A DNA stretch of 64,000 nt from Photobacterium sp. TY1-4 (lineage in GTDB: Bacteria; Pseudomonadota; Gammaproteobacteria; Enterobacterales; Vibrionaceae), in NCBI RefSeq assembly GCF_025398175.1, contig NZ_CP099735.1, positions 310,001 to 374,000 on the forward strand, read 5' to 3'. A program made the translations under genes and the position numbers. The notes under the pieces were generated by a model that was not told where the DNA came from, made no database searches, and was given only the letters and a program-made list of their open reading frames with translations. This document shows positions 19,252-28,030 of this stretch, piece after piece (position 1 is the first letter of the stretch; each line of letters opens with the position of its first letter).

Positions 19252-20745
19252 ATGATCCAACATGTACCACTCCTGATTGACGGTGAGTTTCGTCAATCGC
19301 AGTCTCTTCAATGGATTGATGTCACGAATCCGGCAGACAACAACGTGATCGCCAAGTTGCCTTGTGCGACGGAAGATGAAATCGAAGAAGCGATCGAAAG
19401 CGCGGCAGCCGCTTTCCAAACCTGGAAAGAAGTGCCGGTACCAGAGCGGGCGAGGCTGATGCTCAGTTATCAGCATTTGCTGAAAACACACCATGATGAG
19501 TTAGCCGAACTGCTGTCCAGCGAAACCGGGAAAATCTTCGCTGATGCCAAAGGTGATGTCTGGCGCGGGATCGAAGTGGTTGAACAAGCCGCCAATATTT
19601 CCAGCTTAATGATGGGTGAGACGGTCGAGAACGTTGCCACCAATATCGACACTTACTCGATGATCCAGCCGCTCGGGGTTTGCTCCGGGATCACACCGTT
19701 TAACTTTCCGGCCATGATCCCGCTGTGGATGTTCCCAATGGCGATTGCTGCGGGCAATACCTTCATCCTCAAACCGTCAGACCAAGTGCCGTTGACGGCC
19801 ATGCGTCTGGCAGAATTGTTTCTCGAAGCCGGTGCGCCGAAAGATGTGCTGCAAATTGTCCACGGTCAGAAAGATCAGGTCGATTACCTGCTGAAGCACC
19901 CGACAATTCGCACCGTGTCGTTTGTCGGCTCCGTCCCGGTTGCCCGTCATATCTACCAAACCGGGACCCATCATCTGAAACGGGTGCAGGCCTTTGCCGG
20001 AGCCAAAAACCATATGGTGGTGATGCCGGATGCCAATAAAGCGCAGGTGATTAATAACCTGGTGGGATCATCTGTGGGGGCCGCCGGTCAGCGCTGCATG
20101 GCGATCTCGGTTGCCGTGCTGGTCGATGGCGCTAAAGAATGGATCCCCGACTTGAAAGAAGCGCTGGCGAAAGTGCATCCGGGGGCCTGGGATGATACAG
20201 AAGCGGGTTATGGACCACTGATCAGCCCGCAGGCCAAGAACCGGGTACTGAGCTTGATCGAGCAAGGGAAAGCTCAGGGGGCGGTGTGCGAGCTCGATGG
20301 CAGCCATTGCGAGGTCACGGGATATCCGGACGGCAACTGGGTTGGGCCGACGCTGTTTAGCGGCGTGAATCCTGAGATGTCGATCTACCAGGAAGAGATC
20401 TTCGGTCCGGTGCTGATCTGCGTGGAAGTGGACTCGCTGGAAGAAGCGATCGAACTGGTGAACAACAATCCTTACGGTAACGGCACATCAATCTTTACCG
20501 CCTGTGGCGCTGCGGCCCGGAAATATCAGCATGAAATCCAGGTGGGGCAAGTCGGGATCAATGTCCCCATCCCGGTACCGCTGCCGTTCTTCTCATTTAC
20601 TGGTTGGAGGGGCAGCTTCTACGGCGATCTGCATGCGTATGGCAAGCAGGCGATCCGCTTCTATACCGAAACCAAAACCGTGACCGCGCGCTGGTTCGAC
20701 GATGATATTCCGACCGGCCCGAACCTGACGATTCACTTGCGTTGA
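19252..20745 (+). CDS. mmsA: Methylmalonate-semialdehyde dehydrogenase (CoA-acylating)
   Basis: 497 aa. Converts methylmalonate semialdehyde, NAD and CoA to propionyl-CoA and CO2 in valine breakdown. Aldehyde dehydrogenase folds are recognised by [17 protein letters not shown] near 145-160, catalytic Cys282 in [11 protein letters not shown], and [12 protein letters not shown]. The long C-terminus [19 protein letters not shown] is characteristic of MmsA. AAGGAG precedes ATG 19252. It lies 77 bp after the thiolase and 22 bp before the acyl-CoA dehydrogenase. Confidence 0.95.
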   Translation: MIQHVPLLIDGEFRQSQSLQWIDVTNPADNNVIAKLPCATEDEIEEAIESAAAAFQTWKEVPVPERARLMLSYQHLLKTHHDELAELLSSETGKIFADAKGDVWRGIEVVEQAANISSLMMGETVENVATNIDTYSMIQPLGVCSGITPFNFPAMIPLWMFPMAIAAGNTFILKPSDQVPLTAMRLAELFLEAGAPKDVLQIVHGQKDQVDYLLKHPTIRTVSFVGSVPVARHIYQTGTHHLKRVQAFAGAKNHMVVMPDANKAQVINNLVGSSVGAAGQRCMAISVAVLVDGAKEWIPDLKEALAKVHPGAWDDTEAGYGPLISPQAKNRVLSLIEQGKAQGAVCELDGSHCEVTGYPDGNWVGPTLFSGVNPEMSIYQEEIFGPVLICVEVDSLEEAIELVNNNPYGNGTSIFTACGAAARKYQHEIQVGQVGINVPIPVPLPFFSFTGWRGSFYGDLHAYGKQAIRFYTETKTVTARWFDDDIPTGPNLTIHLR

Positions 20746-20767
20746 GACAAGGCTGAAGGAGAAGCTG

Positions 20768-21925
20768 ATGGATTTTGAGTTAAACGAAGAACAACGGGCC
20801 TTTGCTGAAACCGCCGGTCAGTTTGCCGCAGAACAGTTGGCCCCCATGGCCGCTGAATGGGATGAGCAGCAGTTTTTCCCCAAAGACGTGCTGCGTCAGG
20901 CTGGGGAGCTGGGTTTTCTGAGCCTGTATGTACCGGAACAGGAAGGCGGGCTCGGATTGAGCCGGTTGGACGCGTCGATCATCTTTGAGCAACTGGCGAT
21001 GGGCTGTACGTCAACCACGGCGTACATGACCATTCACAACATGGTGAGCTGGATGATTGCCAGCTTTGCCACTGATGAAGCCAAAGCGATGTACTGTCCG
21101 AAGCTGTTGACCGGGGAATGGCTGGGTTCCTACTGCCTGACGGAAGCGAATGCCGGTTCGGATGCGGCGTCTTTGTCGACCCGTGCGGTTTTGCACCGGG
21201 ATCATTATCAGATCAGCGGTGCCAAGGCCTTTATTTCCGGCGCGGGGGATACCGATGTGCTGGTGGTGATGGCCCGGACCAGTGACGAACCCGGCGCGCG
21301 CGGAATTTCTGCCTTTATTGTCCCGGCGAATGCTGAAGGGATCAGTTACGGGCGTAAAGAGCCGAAGATGGGCTGGAACAGCCAGCCGACCCGGGCTGTG
21401 ACGTTCGACAATGTTGAAGTGCCGGTCTCCCATCGCTTGGGTGCAGAAGGCGAAGGCTTCAAATTTGCCATGAAAGGCTTGGATGGCGGTCGGATTAATA
21501 TTGCGACCTGCTCGGTAGGTACAGCCGAGCAAGCGCTGCAGGAAGCCCGGCAATACATCGCTGAGCGCCAGCAGTTTGGTCAGTCGCTGGCGAAGTTCCA
21601 ATCGGTCCAGTTCAAGCTGGCGGATATGGCGACTGAGCTGGTCGCGGCAAGGCAGTTGGTTCGTTATGCGGCCAGTAAGCTGGATCGTCAGGATCCGGAT
21701 GCCACCGCGTACTGTGCCATGGCGAAACGCTTTGCCACTGATATCGGGTTCCGGATCTGTGATCAGGCGCTGCAGCTGTTCGGTGGTTACGGGTATATCA
21801 AGGAGTATCCGGTGGAGCGGCATTTCCGCGATGTGCGGGTTCATCAAATTCTGGAAGGCACCAATGAGATCATGCGGTTGATTATCGCACGGCGCCTGAT
21901 CCAGAACGAAGCCGCGTTGTTGTAA
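20768..21925 (+). CDS. Isobutyryl-CoA (2-methyl-branched acyl-CoA) dehydrogenase
   Basis: 385-aa FAD flavoprotein. Motifs are CLTEANAGSDAASL, ISGAKAFISGAGDTDV and the C-terminal LFGGYGYIKEYPVERHFRDVRVHQILEGTNEI, read here from its ends LFGGYGYIKEYPVE and EGTNEIMR. The catalytic Glu is in the EGTNEI segment as in short/branched-chain enzymes. In this gene order it should oxidise isobutyryl-CoA to methacrylyl-CoA and perhaps 2-methylbutyryl-CoA to tiglyl-CoA. GGAG lies before ATG 20768. Substrate is inferred from position between mmsA and the hydratase. Confidence 0.88.
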   Translation: MDFELNEEQRAFAETAGQFAAEQLAPMAAEWDEQQFFPKDVLRQAGELGFLSLYVPEQEGGLGLSRLDASIIFEQLAMGCTSTTAYMTIHNMVSWMIASFATDEAKAMYCPKLLTGEWLGSYCLTEANAGSDAASLSTRAVLHRDHYQISGAKAFISGAGDTDVLVVMARTSDEPGARGISAFIVPANAEGISYGRKEPKMGWNSQPTRAVTFDNVEVPVSHRLGAEGEGFKFAMKGLDGGRINIATCSVGTAEQALQEARQYIAERQQFGQSLAKFQSVQFKLADMATELVAARQLVRYAASKLDRQDPDATAYCAMAKRFATDIGFRICDQALQLFGGYGYIKEYPVERHFRDVRVHQILEGTNEIMRLIIARRLIQNEAALL

Positions 21926-22028
21926 TCCGTCGCTGAAGGAATCCTGAGCGCGTGATCATTCGAGCTTGGGAACACCAATCGCTTCAGTCAACAGAATCTC
22001 CATGGATGAGCAAGAAACAGGAGCTGAT

Positions 22029-22826
22029 ATGAGTCACCAAGAGCAGGCCTCGCAGGATTTACTGTCGGTCGAGATCCATGAACATACCGCTGTACTGACA
22101 ATGAACAATCCGCCGGCAAATACCTGGACGGCGCAGAGCCTTGAAGTGTTGAAACACACGGTTGAACGCCTGAATGACAACAAAGCGGTGTACGCACTGG
22201 TGCTTACCGGGCAAGGTGAGAAGTTTTTCTCTGCCGGGGCCGATCTGAATCTGTTTGCCAGCGGCGATAAAGCTGTCGCGGTCGACATGGCCCACCGGTT
22301 TGGTGAAGCCTTTGAAGCGCTGTCAGCGTTTCGGGGCGTCTCGATTGCCGCGATCAATGGGTATGCGATGGGCGGTGGACTGGAAGTCGCCTTGGCGTGT
22401 GATATTCGCATTGCCGAAACGCAGGCGGAGCTTGCACTGCCGGAGGCGAAAGTCGGTTTATTGCCTTGCGCCGGCGGCACCCAGAATCTCACCTGGCTGG
22501 TGGGTGAAGGTTGGGCGAAACGAATGATCCTGTGTGGTGAGCGCGTGGGCGCACAGCAAGGATTAGAGATCGGGCTGGTTGAGCAGGTCGTTCCGGCGGG
22601 GCAAAGTCTGGAAGCCGCGATGGCAATGGCGGCTTCGGTTGCCAATCAATCCCCATCGTCCATTACGGCTTGTAAGCAGCTGATCCAAAACTGCCGTGTT
22701 GCGACGCATCAGCACGGGTTGATGAAAGAGCGTGAATTGTTTGTGCAGCTCTTTGATACCGACGATCAGGCCGAGGGTGTTCGGGCGTTTCTCGACAAAC
22801 GTCCGCCGCAGTGGAAAAACCAGTAA
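22029..22826 (+). CDS. Enoyl-CoA hydratase (methacrylyl/tiglyl-CoA)
   Basis: 265-aa crotonase. Key pieces: FFSAGADLNLF, GYAMGGGLEVALACDIRIAE (oxyanion Gly) and LPEAKVGLLPCAGGTQNL with the catalytic Glu, so it can hydrate. ATG 22029 has AGGAG directly upstream. ATG 22002 and an upstream frame from 21966 are less likely. By context it hydrates methacrylyl-CoA to 3-hydroxyisobutyryl-CoA for the next enzyme. It lies 103 bp after the dehydrogenase. Confidence 0.87.
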   Translation: MSHQEQASQDLLSVEIHEHTAVLTMNNPPANTWTAQSLEVLKHTVERLNDNKAVYALVLTGQGEKFFSAGADLNLFASGDKAVAVDMAHRFGEAFEALSAFRGVSIAAINGYAMGGGLEVALACDIRIAETQAELALPEAKVGLLPCAGGTQNLTWLVGEGWAKRMILCGERVGAQQGLEIGLVEQVVPAGQSLEAAMAMAASVANQSPSSITACKQLIQNCRVATHQHGLMKERELFVQLFDTDDQAEGVRAFLDKRPPQWKNQ

Positions 22827-22929
22827 CGCGGCGTTGTGACTGGTTGAACCGAGAAGACGACGCGGGGATGCCTTGCCCGGTGCAAGGTAAAGTGCTTGGC
22901 GAAGGAGCAAGATGCATCCCCCGATGTCC

Positions 22930-23000
22930 GCGGATTTGGCAAAAGATGCGGATTAGGTAAAAAACGCGGGTTAGGTAAAAACGCGGACTAGGAAAAAGAT
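22930..23000. repeat. Degenerate tandem repeat, four units of 17-18 bp
   Basis: Units GCGGATTTGGCAAAAGAT, GCGGATTAGGTAAAAAAC, GCGGGTTAGGTAAAAAC and GCGGACTAGGAAAAAGAT lie head to tail between the hydratase and the hydrolase genes. The last unit abuts the hydrolase ribosome site (AGGGGAG). No coding sense is evident. Confidence 0.85.
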
Positions 23001-23010
23001 AGGGGAGCCT

Positions 23011-24165
23011 ATGGCAGGCAAAGTGAATTTTCAGGAACTGGCGTGTCACAGTGGCGGGCACAAGATCGGCGTCGCAGAGCTGGATAATCCGGGCTCGCTG
23101 AATGCCCTGACGCTGGAGATGTTAAAGCAACTTAAAAGCCAGCTGGAGGTCTGGGAGCAGGATGAGAACATTACCTGCGTCTTTCTGCATGGTGCAGGTG
23201 AAAAAGCGTTCTGTGCCGGTGGTGATGTCCGAACCATGTATCACTGCATGAAATCGTGGTCAGACGCCGGAAAATCTGATGATTCCGCGCAGCAGTTTCT
23301 GACGGAATATTTTGCGGTGGAGTACAGTTGCGATTATCTGATCCATCGTTATCGCAAGCCGATCATCGTCTGGGGTGAAGGCATTGTGATGGGGGGCGGG
23401 ATTGGTTTATACATCGGGGCCAGCCACCGGGTCACGACGCCAAGAACGCGGCTTGCGATGCCGGAAATCAGTATTGGTTTATATCCGGATGTCGGGGGAA
23501 CCTGGTTCCTCAACCGTCTGCCATCCGGCATCGGTCTGTTTCTCGGGCTGACGGGAGCACCACTCAATGCAAGCGATGCATTGGATCTGGCACTCACAGA
23601 GCACGTGTTGCTGTCTGAAGACAAAGCGCTTTTGCTGGAGAAGTTACAGGGTATCTCCTGGCAAGGTGCCACGCAGCATGATGAGCAGGTCAGTATACTC
23701 CTGGCTGAATTGAGTGCGCGAGCTGATGCTGAGCATCCGGCCAGCCAGTTGATCCCGTATTTCGCGCAAATCCAGGCGGCCTGCTTGAATATGGATTTGT
23801 CGGTTGTCTGTCAGCAAATACTTGCGATTGATGGTTTAGGACGCTGGATTGAGCAGGCGAAAAAAACGCTGCAAGAAGGCAGTCCGATCACGGCACATCT
23901 CTGTTTTCGACAGAGCACTGAATACAAGCAACTCTCCCTGGCAGAGTGTTTTCGGCTGGAACTGTCGCTCTCAGTACGATGCGGCATGCTGGGTGAGTTT
24001 CAGGAAGGTGTACGGGCCCGGTTGATTGATAAAACCGGTCAGCCGAACTGGCGCTATGCCAGTATCGACGCCGTAGAACCGTCGGTGATTGATACATTGT
24101 TTACATCCTTATGGTCCGAGCAGGATCACCCTTTGGCTTTGTTAGGCCGTGAGCCTCGTGGTTAA
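23011..24165 (+). CDS. 3-hydroxyisobutyryl-CoA hydrolase
   Basis: 384-aa crotonase-superfamily thioesterase. Releases free 3-hydroxyisobutyrate from its CoA ester in valine breakdown, relieving toxic methacrylyl-CoA. The subgroup signature is seen in FCAGGDVRTMY, GIVMGGGIGLY and MPEISIGLYPDVGGTWFLN; the long C-terminal half distinguishes it from hydratases. GGGGAG precedes ATG 23011. The next gene, mmsB, uses its product. Confidence 0.92.
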   Translation: MAGKVNFQELACHSGGHKIGVAELDNPGSLNALTLEMLKQLKSQLEVWEQDENITCVFLHGAGEKAFCAGGDVRTMYHCMKSWSDAGKSDDSAQQFLTEYFAVEYSCDYLIHRYRKPIIVWGEGIVMGGGIGLYIGASHRVTTPRTRLAMPEISIGLYPDVGGTWFLNRLPSGIGLFLGLTGAPLNASDALDLALTEHVLLSEDKALLLEKLQGISWQGATQHDEQVSILLAELSARADAEHPASQLIPYFAQIQAACLNMDLSVVCQQILAIDGLGRWIEQAKKTLQEGSPITAHLCFRQSTEYKQLSLAECFRLELSLSVRCGMLGEFQEGVRARLIDKTGQPNWRYASIDAVEPSVIDTLFTSLWSEQDHPLALLGREPRG

Positions 24166-24204
24166 GTCGAAATCATCTGAGTTTGCCATCACAGGAGATT
24201 TTTC

Positions 24205-25113
24205 ATGAATACCATTGCGTTTATCGGGTTGGGCAACATGGGTAGCCCGATGGCTGAAAACTTATTGAAAGCCGGTTGTCACGTCCGGGTTTACGATCTG
24301 AACATTGAGGCTGCCAAAGCACTTGGAGAAGCCGGTGCCGTCGTGGCTGCTTCGCTTGAACAGGCTGTTGAAGGGGTGGATACGGTGATCACCATGCTGC
24401 CTGCCGGAGAGCATGTCCGCGCGGTTTACCTGGGGGATCACCAGGGCGGTGTTGGGTTACTGAATCTTGTCGCCAAGGGGACTTTCCTGATTGATTCATC
24501 GACCATCGACCCGGCATCGGCACGGCTGGTGGCAGGGGAAGCGGCGAAAAAAGGCCTGGAGTTTGTGGATGCTCCGGTTTCTGGTGGGGTCGCCGGAGCG
24601 ATCGCCGGGACACTAACCTTTATCGTTGGCGGGACCGATCAGGGATTTGAGTACGCGAAGCAGGTTCTGCAGCATGTCGGGAAAAATATCTTCCATGCTG
24701 GACAGGCCGGTGATGGTCAGATGGCAAAAATCTGTAACAACCTGATGCTGGGCATTCTGATGTCGGGCACTTGCGAAGCGCTGAGTCTGGGGATCGATAA
24801 TGGTTTAGATCCGCAGGTGTTGTCAGAAATCATGCTGCAAAGCTCCGGGCGAAACTGGGCGCTGGAGCTGTACAACCCGTGCCCGGGTGTGATGGCGCAG
24901 GCTCCGGCCAGTAACAGCTATAAACCCGGTTTTATGACCAAGCTGATGTTGAAAGATTTGGGACTCGGCCTTGAGGCGGCGCAGCAGAGTCAGTCGGCGA
25001 TCCCGCTCGGCACCCTGGCGCGAAATCTTTATGCCTTTCACAACGCCAAAGGTAACGCTGAGCTGGACTTTTCCAGCATGTTTGAGTTCTACCGTGATAA
25101 GCACCAATCGTAA
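24205..25113 (+). CDS. mmsB: 3-hydroxyisobutyrate dehydrogenase
   Basis: 302 aa. NAD-dependent oxidation of 3-hydroxyisobutyrate to methylmalonate semialdehyde, the substrate of MmsA. Rossmann motif FIGLGNMGSPMAENLLKAG opens the protein. The beta-hydroxyacid signature DAPVSGGVAGAIAGTL and GDGQMAKICNNLMLG (catalytic Lys) follow, then the C-terminal FMTKLMLKDLGLGLE. AGGAG lies upstream. It is 24 bp before the SDR gene. Confidence 0.95.
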   Translation: MNTIAFIGLGNMGSPMAENLLKAGCHVRVYDLNIEAAKALGEAGAVVAASLEQAVEGVDTVITMLPAGEHVRAVYLGDHQGGVGLLNLVAKGTFLIDSSTIDPASARLVAGEAAKKGLEFVDAPVSGGVAGAIAGTLTFIVGGTDQGFEYAKQVLQHVGKNIFHAGQAGDGQMAKICNNLMLGILMSGTCEALSLGIDNGLDPQVLSEIMLQSSGRNWALELYNPCPGVMAQAPASNSYKPGFMTKLMLKDLGLGLEAAQQSQSAIPLGTLARNLYAFHNAKGNAELDFSSMFEFYRDKHQS

Positions 25114-25136
25114 TTAATGGACATGAGGAATAAACG

Positions 25137-25895
25137 ATGAACTTAAATCAATCTGTGATCGCGATAACCGGTGCTGGGCAAGGCATTGGCCAGATGATTG
25201 CGGTGACTCTGGCTCAGGCCGGCGCAGATCTGGCCCTGCTCGATCTCAATGAAGCCGGGTTGAGACAAACGCAGGCGCAGTGCCAGATGCTGAGTGCCAA
25301 AGCCATGATTTATCCGGTGGATGTGACTTGTGAAACCGATGTCGAGCAGGTGTTTAGCTGCGTGATGGAAGATTTCGGCCAACTGAACGGTTTGGTCAAT
25401 AATGCCGGGGTGCTGCGTGATGGCCTGTTGGTGAAATATAAAAACGGCGAGCTGAGTAAGATGTCGCTGGAGCAGTTTACCAGCGTGATGGATGTCAATG
25501 TGACGGGCACGTTTTTATGTGGCCGGGAGGCTGCACAGCAGATGATCGTGGCGGGTCAGCCAGGCGTGATTGTCAATATTTCCAGTGTTGCCCGGGCCGG
25601 TAATATGGGGCAAACGAACTATGCCGCTTCAAAAGCAGCAGTGGCCACCATGGCGGTGTGCTGGGCAAAAGAGCTTGGACGATTCGGGATTCGGGCAGCA
25701 GCGGTTGCACCGGGGATTGTTCAAACTGCGATGGCCGATCAACTCAAACCTGAAGCGATTGAACGTCTGAAACAGATGGTTCCGGTGGGGCGGATGGCAG
25801 AAGCTTCCGAGATCGCTCATGCGGTCAAATTCATTTTTGAAAATGATTATATCAACGGTCGGGTGATAGAAGTGGACGGCGGTATCAGAATGTAA
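25137..25895 (+). CDS. Short-chain dehydrogenase, perhaps 2-methyl-3-hydroxybutyryl-CoA dehydrogenase
   Basis: 252-aa classical SDR. Cofactor loop TGAGQGIG at 11-18, NNAG motif, and catalytic Tyr162/Lys166 in NYAASK; Ser lies in NISSVARAG. Asp in LLDLNE at the end of beta-2 favours NAD(H). By position at the end of the valine/isoleucine arm, and because isoleucine needs a 2-methyl-3-hydroxybutyryl-CoA dehydrogenase between the hydratase and the thiolase, that role is a reasonable inference. It is a FabG-like sequence, so other 3-oxoacyl substrates are possible. Confidence 0.8.
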   Translation: MNLNQSVIAITGAGQGIGQMIAVTLAQAGADLALLDLNEAGLRQTQAQCQMLSAKAMIYPVDVTCETDVEQVFSCVMEDFGQLNGLVNNAGVLRDGLLVKYKNGELSKMSLEQFTSVMDVNVTGTFLCGREAAQQMIVAGQPGVIVNISSVARAGNMGQTNYAASKAAVATMAVCWAKELGRFGIRAAAVAPGIVQTAMADQLKPEAIERLKQMVPVGRMAEASEIAHAVKFIFENDYINGRVIEVDGGIRM

Positions 25896-25947
25896 CAGAT
25901 GCTCTGGCGGAGCGGTGATGGTGCCGAGTGCTTGGGCGTGTATCATC

Positions 25948-25981
25948 AATCACATGCCCGATAAACATCGGGCATGTGATT
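25948..25981. terminator. Long hairpin between convergent genes
   Basis: A 15-bp perfect stem (25948-25962 with 25967-25981) and AAAC loop lies after the SDR stop and after the 35-aa minus-strand gene. T-runs are weak on both sides, but its location fits a shared transcript end. Confidence 0.7.
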
Positions 25982-25993
25982 AGATTGGGTTCA

Positions 25994-26044
25994 GTTGGTT
26001 TTGGTTTAGTTGCCTGTGCTTTAGTTGGCTTTGGTTTAGTTGCC
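25994..26044. repeat. Direct repeat of 21 bp, two copies 30 bp apart
   Basis: The stretches 25994-26014 and 26024-26044 differ at one base (both end GGTTTAGTTGCC). The second copy overlaps the stop codon of the 35-aa minus-strand gene at 26036-26038. The first copy would give the same C-terminal codons, so this looks like a duplication of the gene end. Confidence 0.8.
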
Positions 26045-26143
26045 GTAGACCATCGCGTACAGTACCAGGCCGCCGCCAATCACAAACATCAGCATCGCCA
26101 GATAAGCGACCAGTTTGTTCAAGAAATTGAATAGATTGTCCAT
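26036..26143 (-). CDS. Small single-pass membrane protein, 35 aa
   Basis: Encodes 35 residues starting MDNLFNFLNKLVAYL and ending YAMVYGN. One clear hydrophobic helix (LAMLMFVIGGGLVLYAM) spans most of it. It begins 20 bp after the Nudix gene stop on the same strand, so it is probably cotranscribed. The ribosome site is weak. No family is recognised; small hydrophobic proteins of this kind often associate with membrane complexes, but no function is implied. Confidence 0.5.
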   Translation of the reverse strand: MDNLFNFLNKLVAYLAMLMFVIGGGLVLYAMVYGN

Positions 26144-26163
26144 ACGGTGTGAGAGTTCTGCTT

Positions 26164-26679
26164 CTAGATGAGGTTCATCATACGTGCTTTGAAATAGGCT
26201 GCCAGTGTTTTGGCATCCTGGATGGTATTGTTGGCAACTTTTTGCTCGAATTCCGTGCGTGACAACCTCACCACTTCTATGACTTCGTCTTCATCAGGGT
26301 CACCAGGACAAGACGTCAGCGTTTTGGCCAGATAGAGGTGCTGCACTTCATCGCAAAATCCCGGCACCGGCAGGAGCTCTCCCATATCGTGCCACTGCTC
26401 AGCCTCGAGCTGTACTTCTTCTGCCAATTCACGCTTTGCACAAGCGTGCAGATCTTCATCCGGTTCGAGTGTTCCGGCCGGAAATTCCAGGATCCAGCGA
26501 CCGATCGCCGGACGATATTGGTGGACCATTACCAGCTCGTCGTTTTCTGTGAGGGGTAAAATCACCACGGCACCCGGGTGTTTGACGGTGGTGAATTCGA
26601 CTTCCCGGCCATCGGGAAGGGTTTGCGTGGTTTGCTTGACAGAGAAGCATTTCCATTGGCAAAGGATGTCTGTTTTCAT
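26164..26679 (-). CDS. Nudix hydrolase, ADP-ribose pyrophosphatase type
   Basis: 171 aa. Predicted to split ADP-ribose or a related nucleoside diphosphate derivative into two monophosphates. The Nudix box runs GTLEPDEDLHACAKRELAEE with the catalytic REL-AEE core intact, but the Gly expected near its end is Gln (EEVQL). The upstream segment VVILPLTENDELVMVHQYRP and RWILEFPAG match the ADP-ribose pyrophosphatase group. ATG 26679 has no strong ribosome site. Not next to tolC or cpdA as nudF is in Escherichia coli. Confidence 0.82.
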   Translation of the reverse strand: MKTDILCQWKCFSVKQTTQTLPDGREVEFTTVKHPGAVVILPLTENDELVMVHQYRPAIGRWILEFPAGTLEPDEDLHACAKRELAEEVQLEAEQWHDMGELLPVPGFCDEVQHLYLAKTLTSCPGDPDEDEVIEVVRLSRTEFEQKVANNTIQDAKTLAAYFKARMMNLI

Positions 26680-26933
26680 GCGGGTTATTGTTATTCAGCT
26701 GTGACACGATTTTAACACGATAGACTTGCATTACCATGTCATATTTTAATTGTATTTACTGAATTAGATTTGATTAAAAATGAATTATTTTTTCGTAAGC
26801 TTCTAATAGAAATATAAAAATTAGTCTTCTTAAAATATTCTTAGTTAAGACATCAACACTTAACCCATTTACTATAATTTATTCAATGGATTGACTATGA
26901 GCGCTTTACCTTTGTATTAACAGGGAGAAATAT

Positions 26934-27950
26934 ATGCGTGTATTAGTAACTGGGGGAATGGGATACATTGGTAGTCATACCTGTGTACAGTTGATCGAAG
27001 CTGGTTATACACCGATAATTGTTGATAATTTATCAAATAGTAAAAAGACTGTTCTTTCCCGCATAGAGAAACTTACGGGTATCCAACCGGAGTTCTATGA
27101 AGGGGATATTTGTAACCATGAATTTATCACGGACGTACTGGCTAAGGCTGACGTCGAGTCGGTGATTCACTTTGCTGGCCTGAAAGCGGTCGGGGAGTCG
27201 GTTGAGAAGCCACTGGCTTACTATGATAACAATGTCCATGGCACTTTGGCGTTGGTAGAAGCCATGCGAGCTACTGGTGTGAATAGCCTGATTTTCAGCT
27301 CCTCGGCCACGGTATACGGCGATCCGGCAATCGTGCCAATTCTGGAGACGTTTCCGACCAGTGCGACGAACCCGTACGGGCGCAGCAAGCTGATGGTTGA
27401 AGAATGCCTGGCCGATATTCAGAAGGCACACCCTGAAATGAGTATCACGCTGTTGCGCTATTTCAATCCGGTTGGCTCACATCAGTCGGGCGAGATGGGA
27501 GAAGATCCGCAAGGGATCCCGAATAACCTGATGCCGTTTATTGCTCAGGTTGCTGTGGGTCGTCGTGAGTATCTCTCCGTGTTTGGCGATGATTATCCGA
27601 CCATTGACGGCACTGGCGTCCGTGATTACATTCATGTTCTTGATTTGGCGGACGGCCATCTGGCGGCATTGAAACATAAAGGCCATGAGGCCGGTTTACA
27701 TATCTATAACCTGGGGACCGGAAATGGCTATAGCGTGCTGCAGATGGTAGAGGCGTTCTCTAAAGCAGCAGGGGTAGAAGTGGCGTATCAAATTGCACCA
27801 CGTCGCCCGGGAGATATTGCCGAGTGTTGGGCGGACCCGAGCAAAGCCAAAGCGGAACTGCATTGGGAAGCGACGCGTACCGTTGAAGAGATGACGGCGG
27901 ATACCTGGCGTTGGCAGTTCCAAAACCCGAATGGTTATCCTGACCTGTAA
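26934..27950 (+). CDS. galE: UDP-glucose 4-epimerase
   Basis: 338-aa NAD-dependent SDR that interconverts UDP-glucose and UDP-galactose. GGMGYIGSH opens the Rossmann fold; FSSSATVYG supplies the Ser/Thr, and NPYGRSK gives Tyr148/Lys152. Length equals the Escherichia coli enzyme. GGGAG lies before ATG 26934. It stands alone without galT or galK, after an AT-rich 254-bp region, which suggests a role in sugar nucleotides for surface polysaccharide rather than galactose catabolism. Confidence 0.95.
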   Translation: MRVLVTGGMGYIGSHTCVQLIEAGYTPIIVDNLSNSKKTVLSRIEKLTGIQPEFYEGDICNHEFITDVLAKADVESVIHFAGLKAVGESVEKPLAYYDNNVHGTLALVEAMRATGVNSLIFSSSATVYGDPAIVPILETFPTSATNPYGRSKLMVEECLADIQKAHPEMSITLLRYFNPVGSHQSGEMGEDPQGIPNNLMPFIAQVAVGRREYLSVFGDDYPTIDGTGVRDYIHVLDLADGHLAALKHKGHEAGLHIYNLGTGNGYSVLQMVEAFSKAAGVEVAYQIAPRRPGDIAECWADPSKAKAELHWEATRTVEEMTADTWRWQFQNPNGYPDL

Positions 27951-27971
27951 TTTGCGACGAACAAACATCAA

Positions 27972-27999
27972 AAAGCCCGTGGTGTCATACACGGGCTTT
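27972..27999 (+). terminator. Terminator of galE
   Basis: Stem AAAGCCCGTG/CACGGGCTTT (27972-27981 with 27990-27999), 8-nt loop, then a T-rich tail. It lies 21 bp after the galE stop and can also serve the convergent YjdF-type gene. Confidence 0.88.
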
Positions 28000-28030
28000 C
28001 TGTTTATGATGTTTTTCTGAGTTTCAGTCG

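Noticed and set aside
20780..21847. Long antisense frame (21011-21847) and others in the acyl-CoA dehydrogenase gene
   Set aside because: The plus strand has a complete, motif-bearing enzyme. The antisense product is His/Arg-rich without any family pattern.
22930..23000. CRISPR-like array
   Set aside because: Units are 17-18 bp, contiguous without spacers, and diverged. No cas genes are present.
25885..26079. Minus-strand frame with KPKPT repeats
   Set aside because: The repeated KPKPT motif is the reading of the 21-bp DNA repeat past the 35-aa gene stop in another frame. No ribosome site.
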